Assembly: GCA_024291935.2 (NCBI GenBank) | Contig: CM044318.1 | Span: forward strand, 81,726,001 to 81,790,000 | Direction: 5' to 3' | DNA length: 64,000 nt | Source: Okapia johnstoni | Lineage: Eukaryota; Chordata; Mammalia; Artiodactyla; Giraffidae | Shown: positions 11,745-23,238 of the stretch, one piece after another | Position numbering within the stretch: the first letter of the stretch is position 1 | Layout of the letters: each line of letters begins with the position of its first letter | Position numbers and translations under genes: made by a program | Notes under the pieces: model-generated | Told to the model about the DNA's origin: nothing | What the model saw: only the letters and a program-made list of their open reading frames with translations | Databases searched by the model: none

Positions 11745-14501
11745 AAGAGTGAACGTCGACATTCTAGGAATCAGCGAACTAAGATGGACTGGAATGGGTG
11801 AATTTAACTCAGATGACCATTATATCTACTACTGTGGGCAAGAATCCCTTAGAAGAAATGGAGTAGCCATCATGGTCAACAAAAGAGTCTGAAATGCAGT
11901 ACTTGAATGCAATCTCAAAAATAACAGAATGATCTCTGTTTGCTTCCAAGGCAAACCATTCAATATCACAAAAGTCTATGCCCCAATCAGTAATGCCGAA
12001 GAAGCTGAAGTTGAACGGTTCTATGAAGACCTACAAGACCTTCTAGAACTAACACCCTAAAAAGATGTCCTTTTCATTATAGGGGACTGGAATGCAAAAG
12101 TAGGAAATCAGGAAACACCTGGCATAACAGGCAAATTTGGCCTTGGAGTACAGAATGAAGCAGGGCAAAGGCTAATAGAGTTTTGCCAAGAGAACACACT
12201 GGTCATAGCAAACACCCTCTTCCAACAACACAAGAGAAGACTCTACACGTGGACATCACCAGATGGTCAACACCGAAATCAGATTGATTATATTCTTTGC
12301 AGCCAAAGATGGAGAAGCTCTATACAGTCAGCAAAAACAACACCAGGAGCAGACTGTGGCTCCGATCATGAACTGCTTATCGCCAAATTCAGACTTAAAT
12401 TGAAGAAAGAAGGGAAAACCACTAGTCCATTCAGGTATGACCTAGATCAAATCCCTTATGAGTGTACAGTAGAAGTGACAAATAGATTTAAGGGACTAGA
12501 TCTGATAGACAGAGTGCCTGATGAACTATGGACAGAGGTTCGTGACATTGTACAGGAGACAGGGATCAAGACCATCCCCATGGAAAAGAAATGCAAAAAA
12601 GCAAAATGGCTGTCTGAGGAGGCCTTACAGATAGCTGGGAAGAGAAGAGAAGTGAAAAGCAAAGGAGAAAAGGAAAGATATTCCCATCTGAATGCAGAGT
12701 TCCAAAGAATAGCAAGGAGAGATAAGAAAGCCTTCCTCAGCAATCAATGCAAAGAAATAGAGGAAAACAACAGAATGGGAAAGACTAGAGATCTCTTCAA
12801 GAAAATTAGAGATACCAAGGGAACATTTCATGCAAAGATGGGCTCGATAAAGGACAGAAATGGTATGGACCTAACAGAAGCAGAAGAGATTAAGAAGAGG
12901 TGGCAAGAATACACAGAAGAATTGTACAAAAAAGATCTTCATGACCCAGATAATCACGATGGTGTGATCACTCACCTAGAGCCAGACATCCTGGAACGTG
13001 AAGTCAAGTGGGCCTTAGAAAGCATCACTACAAACAAAGCTAGTGGAGGTGATGGAATTCCAGTTGAGCTATTTCAAATTCTGAAAGATGATGCTGTGAA
13101 AGTGCTGCACTTGATATGCCAGCAAATTTGGAAAACTCAGCAGTGGCCACAGGACTGGAAAAGGTCACTTTTTGTTCCAATCCCAAAGAAAGGCAATGCC
13201 AAAGAATGCTCAAACTACCGCACAATTGCACTCCTCTCATACGCTAGTAAAGTAATGCTCAAAATTCTCCAAGCCAGGCTTCAGCAATACGTGAACCGTG
13301 AACTTCCAGATGTTCAAGCTGGTTTTACAAAAGGCAGAGGAACCAGAGATCAAATTGCAAACATCGGCTGGATCATCGAAAAAGCAAGCGAGTTCCAGAA
13401 AAACATCTATTTCTGCTTTATTGACTATGCCAAAGCCTTTGACTGTGTGGATCACAATAAAGTGTGGAAAATCCTGAAAGAGATGGGAATACCAGACCAT
13501 CTGACCTGTCTCTTGAGAAACCTGTATGCAGGTCAGGAAGAAACAGTTAGAACTGGACATGGAACAACAGACTGGTTCCAAATAGGAAAAGGAGTACATC
13601 AAGGCTGTATATTGTCACCCTGCTTATTTAACTTATATGCAGAGTACATCATGAGAAACACTGGGCTGGAAGAAACACAAGCTGGAATCAAGACTGCCGG
13701 GAGAAATATCAATAACCTCAGATATGCAGATGACACCACCCTTATGGCAGAAAGTGAAGAAGAGCTAAAGAGCCTCTTGATGAAAGTGAAAGAGGAGAGT
13801 GAAAAAGTTGGCTTAAAGCTCACCATTCAGAAAACTAAGATCACGGCATCTGGTCCCATCACTTCATGGAAAATAGATGGGGAAACAGTGGAAACACTGT
13901 CAGACTTTATTTTTTTGGGCTCCAAAATCACTGCTGATGGTGACTGCAGCCATGAAATTAAAAGACGCTTACTCCTTGGAAGGAAGGTTATGGCCAACCT
14001 AGACAGCATATTTAAAAGCAGAGACATTACTTTGCCAACAAAAGTCCGTCTAGTCAAGGCTATGGTTTTTCCAGTGGTCATGTATGGGTGTGAGAGTTGG
14101 ATGGTGAAGAAAGCTGAGCGCCGCAGAATTGATGCTTTTGAACTGTGGTGTTGGAGAAGACCTTTGAGAGGCCCTTGGACTGCAAGGAGATCCAACCAGT
14201 CCATCCTAAAGGAGATCAGTCCTGGGTGTTCATTGGAAGGACTGATGTGGAAGCTGAAACTCCAATACTTTGGTCACCTGATGCGAAGAGCTGACTCATT
14301 GGAAAAGACCCTAATGCTGGGTAGGATTGGGGGCAGGAGGGGAAGGGGATGACAGAGGATGAGATGGTTGGATGTCATCACTGACTCATGGACATGGGTT
14401 TGGGTAAACTCTGAGAGTTGGTGATGGACAGGGAGGCCTGGAGTGCTGCAATTCATGGGGTCACAAAGAGTCGGACACGACTGAGCGACTGAACTGAACT
14501 A
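11745..14501 (+). mobile_element. BovB LINE, long 5'-truncated copy
   Basis: A 2,757-bp plus-strand BovB (RTE clade) flanked by the 9-bp target-site duplication TACTGGGTC (11736-11744 and 14502-14510). It begins inside the apurinic-type endonuclease domain, so the 5' UTR and the first endonuclease residues are missing; it ends in the tandem GAACTGAACT tail. It is the longest BovB here and the best-preserved reverse transcriptase. By established knowledge, RTE elements move by target-primed reverse transcription and their machinery also mobilises Bov-tA, which shares this tail. Confidence 0.95.
12061..14352 (+). pseudogene. BovB endonuclease-reverse transcriptase, long open but truncated frame
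   Basis: One frame stays open for 763 codons; the first in-frame ATG is at 12400 (650 residues from there). Endonuclease motifs come first: GDWNAKVG from 12082 and the SDH catalytic motif at 12361-12369. Counting from the 12400 ATG, reverse transcriptase palm motif A is FIDYAKAFD near residues 340-348 (Asp342, Asp348), motif B is GVHQGC at 398-403, and motif C is YADD at 442-445. The C-terminal zone has GRKVMANLD and VVMYGCESW. Upstream the same frame is broken by TGA at 11890 and TAA at 12058. The final TGA at 14350-14352 falls where other copies read an arginine codon (GGACGACAG), consistent with CpG decay, and removes roughly the last 50 residues. A one-base loss near 14387 lies beyond it. 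The key catalytic residues are intact, but the endonuclease N-terminus is missing and nonsense codons are present, so this copy is not autonomous. Confidence 0.9.
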
Positions 14502-14864
14502 TACTGGGTCTTCGTTGCTGCTCGGGCTTTTCTCTAGTTCTTGCAAGCGGGACTGCTCGCTGTTGCAATGTGTGGCCTTCTCATCACGGTAGCTTCTCTT
14601 GTTGTGGAGCGTGGGCCTTGTGGCATCGGCTCAGTGGCTCTGTGGCGTGTGGGACTGTCCCGTGTCTCCTGCACCGGCAGGCAGAGTCTTCCCCACTGAG
14701 CCACCAGGGAAGTCCTCACTTAATCCTGCTGTTGGGTTTGGTGCTGTTGGGTGGTGGTGGTTTTCGTTGTGTTTTCTTCCTCGTTTTGCTTTCTTTCACA
14801 GCAAAGCACTTTGCACTATATGGTCACACCTTCATATCCATCACTGTCCTTTCTCACCCTCAGT

Positions 14865-15053
14865 CGTGCCTGACCCTTTGTGACCCCATGGTCTGTAGCC
14901 CACCAGGCTCCTCTGTCCATGGGATTCTCCAGGCGAGAAGACTGTCGTAGGTTGTCATTCCCTTCTCCAGGGGATCTTCCTGACCCAGGGATTGAACCTG
15001 GGTCTCCCATATTGCAGGCAGATTCTTCATTGTCTGAGCCACCAGGGAAGCCC
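14865..15053 (-). mobile_element. Bov-tA SINE
   Basis: Minus-strand copy with the head complement GAGCCACCAGGGAAGCCC at its right edge. A perfect 14-bp target-site duplication TTCTCACCCTCAGT flanks it (14851-14864 and 15054-15067), which suggests a relatively recent insertion. Confidence 0.93.
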
Positions 15054-15067
15054 TTCTCACCCTCAGT

Positions 15068-16363
15068 TGGGCTAATTTATCGTGCACTACTTACAACATA
15101 ACCCTCCTCCTGCATCATACTTTCAGACAATCCCACATCTGCCCGGTTTTCTTCCAAGGAACCTGTAACTCACCAGCCACCCCACATCTGCACTATGTTA
15201 CCTCTCCTCCTACCGGAAGGCTCTGCCTCCCCCCAACCCAGACATGTTCCATGTTTGGGCCCCATTCACCTCCGGGAATGAAGCACTTACTCATTTCTTG
15301 GTACATTTTATTCCGTTTCTGCCTCTGCCCTGGAAGAGTGTTTTCCCAACGCTGTTCACTCAGGTCGAATGCATCACAACCTGCGTGTGTATCAGGCGCC
15401 TTTTCTCTCCTCCTGCCAAGAAGTTCTTGCCTCCTGTCTCTTCTTGAGTTCATTTTCATTTCCCTTTGCTGGTGCTAACTCTTTACATAATGTTTCTAAA
15501 TATGAATTGGAAACTTAAGAATGTTTCCTATGTTCTTTTTTTCCCTCAGATGATATCGTAGCACAAGAAACATCTGATTCCCAAGAAGACCTCCGAGTTC
15601 CATGATGGCTCTTCTCCACTGTTGGTCTAATTTCAGTGTCTTTTCACCACCTTGGCATTTAGTCACATCAGCCTTATTGTTCCAGGAGATGATTTCAGTC
15701 TCTGCCCTGCCTTTTAATTGGCTCTGGTCTCCAGCAGCCTTCATGGGACGGTGGAATTGAATGTGGTGGTCTGCTGTGCCCCAGGCAAGGAGGTAGCTCA
15801 GCATGGCAGTTCAAAACGAAGCTCCGAGCCAGACACGCAGCTCTGGGCCCTCTGTCCACCGTTGCTGCACCGTGGTCAGCTTTGTGAACTTGGTGGGTAA
15901 CTCCGCCACCGTGAGCCTCTGCTTCCTCATCTGTAACATGGAGGGGTATTGTAGCATCTTCCTCGCTGTGGGAATGGATGAGCTGATACACACACAGTCT
16001 GGGCCACGTGGCGACAATCACCCAGTGTCTAGACTGTGTGCTCCCCAGGCAGGACCTCACTTTCCCCATCTTGTCCCTGGCCCCACACCTGGCCTGGCTA
16101 GTACAGAGTCACCTGTGAATGGGAGCAGGTGGGGGACTAAGACAGGCAATGCTCTCATGGTGCCACGCCTGCCCGACTTCCAGGCCCCCACTGGCGGGCG
16201 CCTCATGCACGAGCCCACGCTAGAAACACACACACCCTTATCCTGCAGCCTCTTCCTTTTGGTTCTGGCACGCTCTTCATATCAGACTTCATGTTTCTTC
16301 TCACTTTGGACAGCCTCATGCTTTTCTATTGTCTAGAAAAGCTTGCCCCATCCTGCCGACCTG
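15068..16363. other. Unassigned, moderately GC-rich; MIR remnant inside
   Basis: 15880-16010 resembles plus-strand MIR (GCCTCTGCTTCCTCATCTGT then ACATGGAGGGG). Several open frames of 60-177 codons overlap on both strands here, but none shows a recognisable domain, and overlapping frames on both strands are expected where stops are depleted by GC content. Confidence 0.45.
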
Positions 16364-16495
16364 AGGATGGACTGGTTGGATCTCCTTGCAGTCCAGGGAG
16401 TCTCAAGAGTCTTCTCCAACACCACAGTTCAAAAGCATCAATTCTTCGGTGCTCAGCTTTCCTTATAGTCCAACTCTCACATCCATACATGACCA
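16364..16495 (-). mobile_element. BovB LINE, internal fragment lacking the 3' end
   Basis: Minus-strand BovB starting at GGATGGACTGGTTGG and ending at CATACATGACCA. The final ~250 bp and tail found in other copies are missing, so it is truncated on both sides. No target-site duplication was found. Confidence 0.85.
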
Positions 16496-16699
16496 TCTCT
16501 TCTCTCACCTTTTTCATAACCCCGGGTCTCTCTCTTGGAAGATCTATGCTCAGCTTGGCTCAAATTGCTTGCAGACCATATCAGCTTTTATAATGAAGAG
16601 CCTATGCACTATTATAATCTGTTTTTAAGAACACGAGGGTTTCCAGTCTTAGAGGGAAGACGTTTCCCATTTTAAAACGTGCCTCAGCTACTGCCCTTC

Positions 16700-16890
16700 C
16701 TGTTAAGGTCACACCAGAGTGCAGGCTCTGGCACCAGAAGCCCGAGTTTGAATCCAGCTCGTTAGCTGGGTGACCCTGTGCCAAGTGGGAGCCTCTCTGT
16801 GCGTCAGCTGTGTGAGGATGACAGCTGTCACATCTCACAGGGCTGTTGTGGGGATTAAATGAGATTGCACCTATAGGAGGCTTAGTGTTT
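16700..16890 (+). mobile_element. MIR SINE
   Basis: GCAGGCTCTGGCACCAGAAG, GTTTGAATCCAGCTCG, TTAGCTGGGTGACCCTG and GGGGATTAAATGAGATT occur in consensus order. Better preserved than the other MIRs nearby. Confidence 0.85.
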
Positions 16891-18059
16891 GGAAGGCGGT
16901 AAGGTTCCCAGTGACTAGTTCTATGAGGTGCCTACCACCAGCAGCAAGTCTTCCCGTGCCTTCTAATTTCTGAGTTTTGCTCGGTTGAGCCACCTGGAAT
17001 TGCCCTGGTCTGCACTCACACCCCTCCTCCCGCCCTGCCGTGCCCGCCGGGGCGTTCCCACAGAGCGGGCAGCACTTTGTCAGGAGGCAGAGATGCTTCC
17101 TCCTGGCATCCGGCTGAGCAGCTCGGCTGAAATCTGTCCTCCTATCTCACTGTCTCCAGCAACAGCCACTCTTAGGTTCCTCGACGGTCACTCTGAGCCG
17201 GCCCAGGGCCAGTGGCACGGAGGGACTGTGACCGGTAACATGTGGTGAGGACAGATACATACATGAAACCTCTGAAATCGACTCACAAGCTCAGCGAGAG
17301 AGAGGAGTGGGTCCTGGGGGATGTCGCGATCTGCCTGGGGGAGGAGGCAGGGGGAGTGGAGCCACAGAGGGCCTGGGAGGGAGTGACGCCGAAGAGGGGC
17401 CTTGAGGCTGAAGAGGGTGGGCCGGGGGATGGGTGGGTGTTCCAGGCAGGGGGAAGGATCCGAGGGAAGCCCATACCGAGGCGCCGCTGAGTGTTGCTGG
17501 GGTGCAAGGGACAGAATACTGTGACTCCAGCAAAATACCAGCTTAATGGTTGAGAAAAGCTTCCTGGAGAACACAACTTGATCCTTGGGCTCAGGCAGGC
17601 TCCCCAATAAGGAGGATCCCCCCAATAAACTTACCTCCCCAAATTGCTGGCCTCCTGCCCAGGGTAGAACCTGCCCAGTGTCACACCACATGGGATGAGA
17701 CAGGTCCAGAGGGGTCCTGCCCTGTGAGGGTCTCCCCTCCCCGCCGTCCTGTGGGCACTAGGAGGAGGGGAGACGTGGCCCCGGCACTGACCTGAACCAC
17801 CATCGCCCGCTTTGCTCCACGCTGCCCTCTCGGCTGCCTGCGGAGCCCAGGGTGCTCCCTCTGCGGAACCTCTGTCTACACTGGGAATTCTTGCCTGTCC
17901 TGCCAACCCTGGGAAACAGAATCCTGACTGTGGGGCCCACTGCTGTGTATCAGGAGCAGATATGTATGTGTGTGTGGGTGTGTGTATAACGCTACTTGTG
18001 CTAATTTCACTAATTTCAGAACTTTATATAAAGAAAACCAAAGGATGCATTGAAATATC
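16891..18059. other. Unassigned GC-rich stretch
   Basis: Rich in C and G with scattered CpGs but no dense island. Overlapping open frames on both strands (for example 167 codons on minus at 17188-17691) have low-complexity Pro/Ser/Gly content and no recognisable motif. A short TG-rich patch lies near 17960-17995. Confidence 0.45.
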
Positions 18060-18800
18060 ATGTAGGCACCTCGAAGTCACTGTCTTTCTTGTAACCAGGT
18101 CCTCTTTCACGGCCACCTGTTTCCATAAACTGTTGCAGCAGCCAAGCCCGTCAGAGCCTCCTTACCACGGCCTCTCCGGTCCACTACCAAGTCCTGCCTA
18201 CCCTACCTCCCAGGTGTCCTCTCAGTCCAGGTGCATCTCTTTCTCTCCCTCCAAACCCTCAGTCCGAGCTACCACCACTCCCTTCCTGGACTCCTAAAAA
18301 AGCCTTCTGACTGGGCCACCCTCATGCCATCTGGAACGTTCGCAATCCATTCTCCAGCCAAATCCAGGGTGCCTGCTTTCAAACTAGAAATTTGGTCATG
18401 TCTTCATGGTCCACTCCCTTCTCCGCCTCCCTCTGCTCCCAGGCTGGAGAGCCTAGCTTCCTTCTCCTACTTGTTCCCACACGGGCTTCCTCTCTCCCTT
18501 CTCCTCCTCCATCTCCTGGGTCACTGCTCATCTTTGACCTGAGAGTTCCTCATGCTCATTTTCACTTCCATGCACCCTTCGGCATTCAGTCCACAAGAAA
18601 TTCCCTCCGGGACACCACCAGTGAACTCAGGTGCCTGGTCACCTGTCCTGGGAACCCTGGTCCTGTCCAGCCCTCACCAGGGTTTCATCTCTACAATCAG
18701 CAGCATCATTGTTTCTGTCTCTCCAGCTCATAGGCTCTCCGAGGAGGGTTTTTGTTCCCCTCAGTCTCCCCAGGGCCTAGGACAGGAGTAGAAATGCAAT
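18060..18800 (+). mobile_element. L2 LINE, degraded ORF2 and 3' region
   Basis: Words in L2 order: CCACCACTCCCTTCCTGGAC, GCCTTCTGACTGGGCCACC, CAATCCATTCTCCAGCC, AATTTGGTCATGTC, and a 3' end GGCTCTCCGAGGAGGG ... CCCCAGGGCCTAGGACAG. Heavily diverged and frame-broken. Confidence 0.65.
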
Positions 18801-19889
18801 ATAAATTAATGAATTCCTCATTACTAATTTAGAGGCCATCAAGCAGAGTCCTACCAGTGGGCCCCTTAAGTGTGGAATTTAATGCCAAATCCCCATGTAA
18901 TTTTAAACATTTCTTTCACTAAAATTTGGGAAGAAATGTCATAATGAGAGCCACATGGGGAGGGCACCTCTTGCATATATTTGCAGAAGTGGAAATGTGT
19001 GTAAAACGACTTTCTCAGGAAAAATTTCAGTCTGTTAATATTAACCCAAGGTTAAAATGAAAAGTTATTTCCCTGGCGGGTTGCACTGAACAGGAAAGAA
19101 ACACGCGAGGGGAGAGCATCCTCTCACAGACCTCTGAGCTCTTGATGACTTTGGAGGAAGGAAAAGAAACTTCTCAGAGCAGGCAGGAGTGAGACAGGAG
19201 ATGTGTCTGCAGTGACTACTCTAACAGATTCATTTGTGGTTATAAGGTGGTGCAACGCAGACATGGAATTTGCCGTATCGATCATTAGGGAGCTAATGAG
19301 AAAACATCACACACATATCACCTGAAAGCTGCCATTGAAAGAATCGCTGTATCACTGGAAGGAGCTAGAAATGGAGTAATCAACATCAACAAAATCTATT
19401 GTTCCAAGGTTGCAAAACTGAGGGATTATTTCTATCGCAAGTCAGAATGAAACCTGTTTACATTTGTCAGCAAAACGATCACATTTTACACCATTAACAT
19501 TTGGCAAGATGGAGCACCCTCCATTAGCTAATTTGCAGATGCCCCAGCCACGGATTCGGGAAAACAAAGAGTCTGGCAGTGCTGACTGGTCCCCACCAAG
19601 CCGAAAGGATGAGTGAGGGCTGCCTCTGGGTCATGGCTCAGGTAAGGTGGCAGCCAGGTGGGCAAAACGGAACGGTTCATCGAAACAATTCAGGATCTTG
19701 TGGCTGCTGGGAAAAATGTCACCAGGATGCACTAAATGTCAGATGGTACCCAGGCAGCGACCGCTGGCACATTAAGATATGCATGGGGTGGCCATAAAAG
19801 GCTTGGGACATAGCAGTAAATAAAATAAACACCCCTCATTAACTTGCGTCCCAAGGATGGAGGGTGGGCTCCATGTATTTGGCTCTAAA
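18801..19889. other. Repeat-free stretch, candidate conserved non-coding DNA
   Basis: No transposon recognised. It is rich in TAAT-type cores (for example CCATTAGCTAATTTGCAG near 19521) and lacks an open frame of note. Conservation is inferred only from texture and absence of repeats. Confidence 0.35.
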
Positions 19890-19903
19890 CATGGCTGCTT
19901 GAG

Positions 19904-20115
19904 GGCTTCCTGGGTGGCTCAGTGGTAAAGAATCCGCCTGCAATGCAGAAGATGCTGGAGCCACCATGGGTTTGATCCCTGGGTCGGGAAGAACCCCGGA
20001 AAAGGGTGTGGCAGCCCACTCCAGTATTCTTGCCTTGGAAAATCCTGGGGATAGAGGAGCCTGGCAGGCTACAGTCCATAGCGTTGCACGTGACTGAAGC
20101 GACTGGGCACACATT
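19904..20115 (+). mobile_element. Bov-tA SINE
   Basis: Plus-strand head GGCTTCCTGGGTGGCTCAG, body GGTTTGATCCCTGGGTCGG and tail GACTGAAGCGACTGGGCAC. A perfect 14-bp target-site duplication CATGGCTGCTTGAG lies at 19890-19903 and 20116-20129. Confidence 0.94.
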
Positions 20116-20129
20116 CATGGCTGCTTGAG

Positions 20130-22329
20130 CCTCCAGGGCTAAATGCTCAGCTGGGACCCCGCCCCATCCTCTGCCCTGGCTTTCTCCTGGGGATGTGGCC
20201 ACTTGACAATGTCCTCTGGTCTCAGTTCTTCCTGGTGGAATCTAGCTAATGATTTTTCCTAGCTTCACCTGCCCTCCACTCCTAGCTGTCCTTTTTGACT
20301 CAAAACTCATTGGCCACCTAGGAAATAAGGTTCATAGGGGCCACTCACCTGATGGCCAGTGGACATTCTCCCCAGGGAGAGAAGCCCTCACAAGATGCTC
20401 CAAGCCAAACCCGCCTGGTGTGGGAACAGATGAGGCTGAACGGTGAGCAGTGCACCCAACACAGAAGATGCGCATAGTGATTTGCTGGAAATTCCCCAAG
20501 AGATCCATCAGCAGTGCTGAGACTGAAAACCAACAATTGGTCCCCAAATTTTCCTTGATAAATGGATTTGTGGAGCTGTATACATGTGGATCTAAGAAAA
20601 TATTTTGAAATATAAACACTGCAAGATTTATGAAGAAAGGATCATAACTCAGAATTTGTGCTGATACACAGGTATTTATGGAACAAATGAATGAATGAAT
20701 GAGTGAATCCTCATTCCAAGGACAGATGTGTTACCATGGAGTAAGGTAAAGCATTCCTGCTTATTCCTCAGACTGTCCTTCTTAGCAGAAATATGATAAC
20801 CAATCCACACAAAGCAAATAAATATAGGGCTCTGGGAGCAGGGCTGCACAGGTATTTTTATGCAAAAAGATGAGCAACTGTGGAAATGAAGAGCCATCAA
20901 AGCAAACAACCTTGATTCAGCAAACAGGGACATTTAACATGCACTAGCGGAGCAGCTTACAATTGTCATGGTTGCGCTAGAATCCAAACTGGAATCTTCT
21001 AGCCCAGAAGACTCCACTAATGGATTTTCCAGTGTGACCCCTACTACCATGATAATACATCAGATTGATCTGAGCTTCAAACAATGGTATCACTATTTCG
21101 CATTTGCATGGTGCTTTGAAAAAGTACTTCTATCCATTATTTCATGTGTACACACAGTATCTCTGGAGTAGAGTGAGGCGGGTATTTTTCTCTGTGAAGA
21201 TGGAAAACTGACACTCTGGGAAGCTCCTCTTGCCCTCGGTGGCTCAGGGGTCAAGGGTGAGCCAGACAGAAGCCCCACCAACCCCACCCCACCCCTCCTC
21301 TCAGTTCAGACTGTGTTACAGCACAGTGGGTAGCTAGATATGAATAGAGAAAGGAGAACATGGGCCAAATGGCAGGAAACAGGAAAAACAGCATGTCTGC
21401 ATCTTACCTCCAGGCTGAAAAACCATATATTTTGGGGTGATGAGTGTCCTGGAGGCATACCACTAGCGCCACCTGGGAAGCCTTCCCTAGAACGTTGGTC
21501 GGTATCTACTCAGCCGCTGAGGTCAGGGAAGCAGGGAGCACTCCACTTGGGAGGCAGAGCCAGGGATGACCTCGGGTGGTCCCTGCAGAGATGTGATGAA
21601 TATCACGTAACTTCTTTGTGCTGCTCTTGCTTCTGCCTCACAAAGCCCTGGAGAGCCACCAGGAAGGGAAGGGTGCTAACTGGGGACATGATGTGGAGGG
21701 ATGAGGCTTCCAAATGTTGGCGGATTCCCGGGACAGAAGAGCAGTTCCACTGCGGGAGAGCAGCTGTCAGGGGTTACTTTGCTGTGCCCAGGGCTGAGGG
21801 TGCTCTGGAGCACGAAGAGGCTCTCCTCCACTCTGCAGGATAATTACTTCAATTTCCTTCACTCACATGGATGTTTAATTTTATAACATTGTTATTGGAC
21901 CCGGGGAAAAAAATCCCCTCAGAGCCCATTATTAACATCCTGGAAATGGAAAGCATCATCTCAGAACAAATAGCTAAAATAATATTTTGCCAGGGTTTCA
22001 GTTTTGCGTTGTGAAGGGGGCATGCTGAGCAGTCTTCTGGAGTTTGGTGTGTTAGAATCAAGTGCTTTTGAAACAAAGGAAACTGAACAGAACGGGAAGG
22101 GAGATGCGAGGGGGACTTCATTCCTCCCCACAGCCTTGGAGCACAGTCATCACTCCCCTGCAGAGAGAGGGGCAGAGCAGACTGGGGCCGACGTGAGACC
22201 TGCCCCCCTGAGGAGACCCCAGCCTCCCGCACTGTGCCTGGTGCTCCAGTGTGGTGGTTTGGACCCTGGGCTGTTCCCCACCCACTCTGCCTCTTGCATC
22301 TGCAAGCTCAGAACTTGGCATCTCTCAGT
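20130..22329. other. Mostly unassigned, with a minus-strand MIR remnant
   Basis: About 21095-21260 carries MIR features on the minus strand (ATCCATTATTTCATGTG and AAGATGGAAAACTGACACTC). A GAATGAATGAATGAGTGAAT run occurs near 20686. The rest looks unique. Open frames at 21340-21843 and 22004-22492 show no known domain. Confidence 0.45.
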
Positions 22330-22452
22330 TACAGACACAGGAGATGTGGGTTCATTCCCTGGGTCGAGAAGATTTCCTGGAGGAGGGAGTGACAACTTGC
22401 TCCAGTACTCTTGCCTGGGAACTCCCATGGACAGAGGAGTCGGGCAGGCTAA
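22330..22452 (+). mobile_element. Bov-tA SINE fragment, both ends missing
   Basis: Plus-strand body only: GAGATGTGGGTTCATTCCCTG, TCCAGTACTCTTGCCTGGG, ending at GGGCAGGCTAAG. The tRNA-derived head and the tail are missing. Confidence 0.75.
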
Positions 22453-22494
22453 GATGGAAGCGTCATCGGTGTTTACAGCTGCTCCCCATTGACT

Positions 22495-22710
22495 GTGCCT
22501 TCTTTATCGACAGGCTGATTCTTTACCACTAGCACCGCCTGGGAAGCCCCTGGGTTTCCCGGTCCTTGGGTTGGGAAGATCCCCTGGAGAAGGAAATCAC
22601 AACCCACTCCAGTATTCTTGCCTGGAAAATTCCATGGACAGAGGAGGAGCCTGGTGGGCCACAGTCCATGGGGTCACAAAGAGTCAGACATGACTGAGTG
22701 ACTAAGCACA
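22495..22710 (+). mobile_element. Bov-tA SINE with inverted 5' head
   Basis: The body and tail (22550-22710) are plus-strand Bov-tA (GGTTGGGAAGATCCCCTGGA ... GACTGAGTGACTAAGCAC). The head (about 22508-22549) is in the opposite orientation (GATTCTTTACCACTAGCACC, then GGGAAGCCC). Flanks CCCCATTGACT (22484-22494) and CCCCATCACT (22711-22720) are an imperfect target-site duplication in the hAT host, so the inversion lies within a single insertion. Confidence 0.8.
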
Positions 22711-23051
22711 CCCCATCACTCACATTACTGCCTAAGCACCACCTCCTGTCAGATGAGTGCTGGCATTAGAGTCTCATAGGAGCTCGGACCCCACTGAGAA
22801 CTGCATGTGAGGGATCCAGGTATCGTGCTCCTTGTGAGAATCCAATGCCTGATGATCTCAGGTGGAGCTGACGTGGTGATGCTGGGGAGCAGCTGCAAAT
22901 GCAAACTATCATTAGCAAAGAGGTTTGATTGCACAGAGACCGTAATATAGCAACTGCTTGCAGACTCACTTCAAAATCTGATCAGTGAATGGCAAGTGAC
23001 AATTGTATAATTATTTCACTATATATGACACTGTAATAATAATAGAAATAA

Positions 23052-23238
23052 GAAAGAAAGTCGCTCAGTAGGGACTGTTGCCTACCAGGCTCCTCCATCC
23101 ATGGGATTTTCCAGGCAAGAGTACTGGAGTGGGTTGCCATTTCCTTCTCCAGGGGATTTTCCTGGCCCAGGGATCGAACCTGGGTCTCCCGAATTGTAAG
23201 CAGACAATTTATCGTCTGAGCCACCAGGGAAGTAACAC
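23052..23238 (-). mobile_element. Bov-tA SINE
   Basis: Minus-strand copy ending with the head complement GAGCCACCAGGGAAGT. A perfect 11-bp duplication AATAGAAATAA at 23041-23051 and 23239-23249 marks the insertion into the hAT element. Confidence 0.93.

Larger units (their letters stand above)
11705..14715 (-). mobile_element. CHR-type SINE split by a BovB insertion
   Basis: The A-rich tail and last bases (11705-11744) and the remainder (14502-14715) form one minus-strand CHR SINE. The right part reads TGGGTCTTCGTTGCTGCTCG and GTTGTGGAGCGTGGGCC and ends at the head complement CCACCAGGGAAGTCC. The duplicated TACTGGGTC joins the two halves exactly where the SINE consensus is continuous. The SINE therefore predates the BovB it carries. 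Confidence 0.85.

Noticed and set aside
13040..13602. Minus-strand open frames over the long BovB
   Set aside because: They are complements of the BovB reverse transcriptase frame; no independent domain is visible.
15803..16336. 177-codon plus-strand open frame
   Set aside because: It runs through a MIR remnant and has no recognisable domain; overlapping frames exist on the other strand.
17188..17691. 167-codon minus-strand open frame in GC-rich DNA
   Set aside because: Composition-driven; opposite-strand frames of similar length cover the same bases.
22004..22492. 162-codon open frame
   Set aside because: Its C-terminal third is Bov-tA and hAT sequence; the rest has no recognisable motif.
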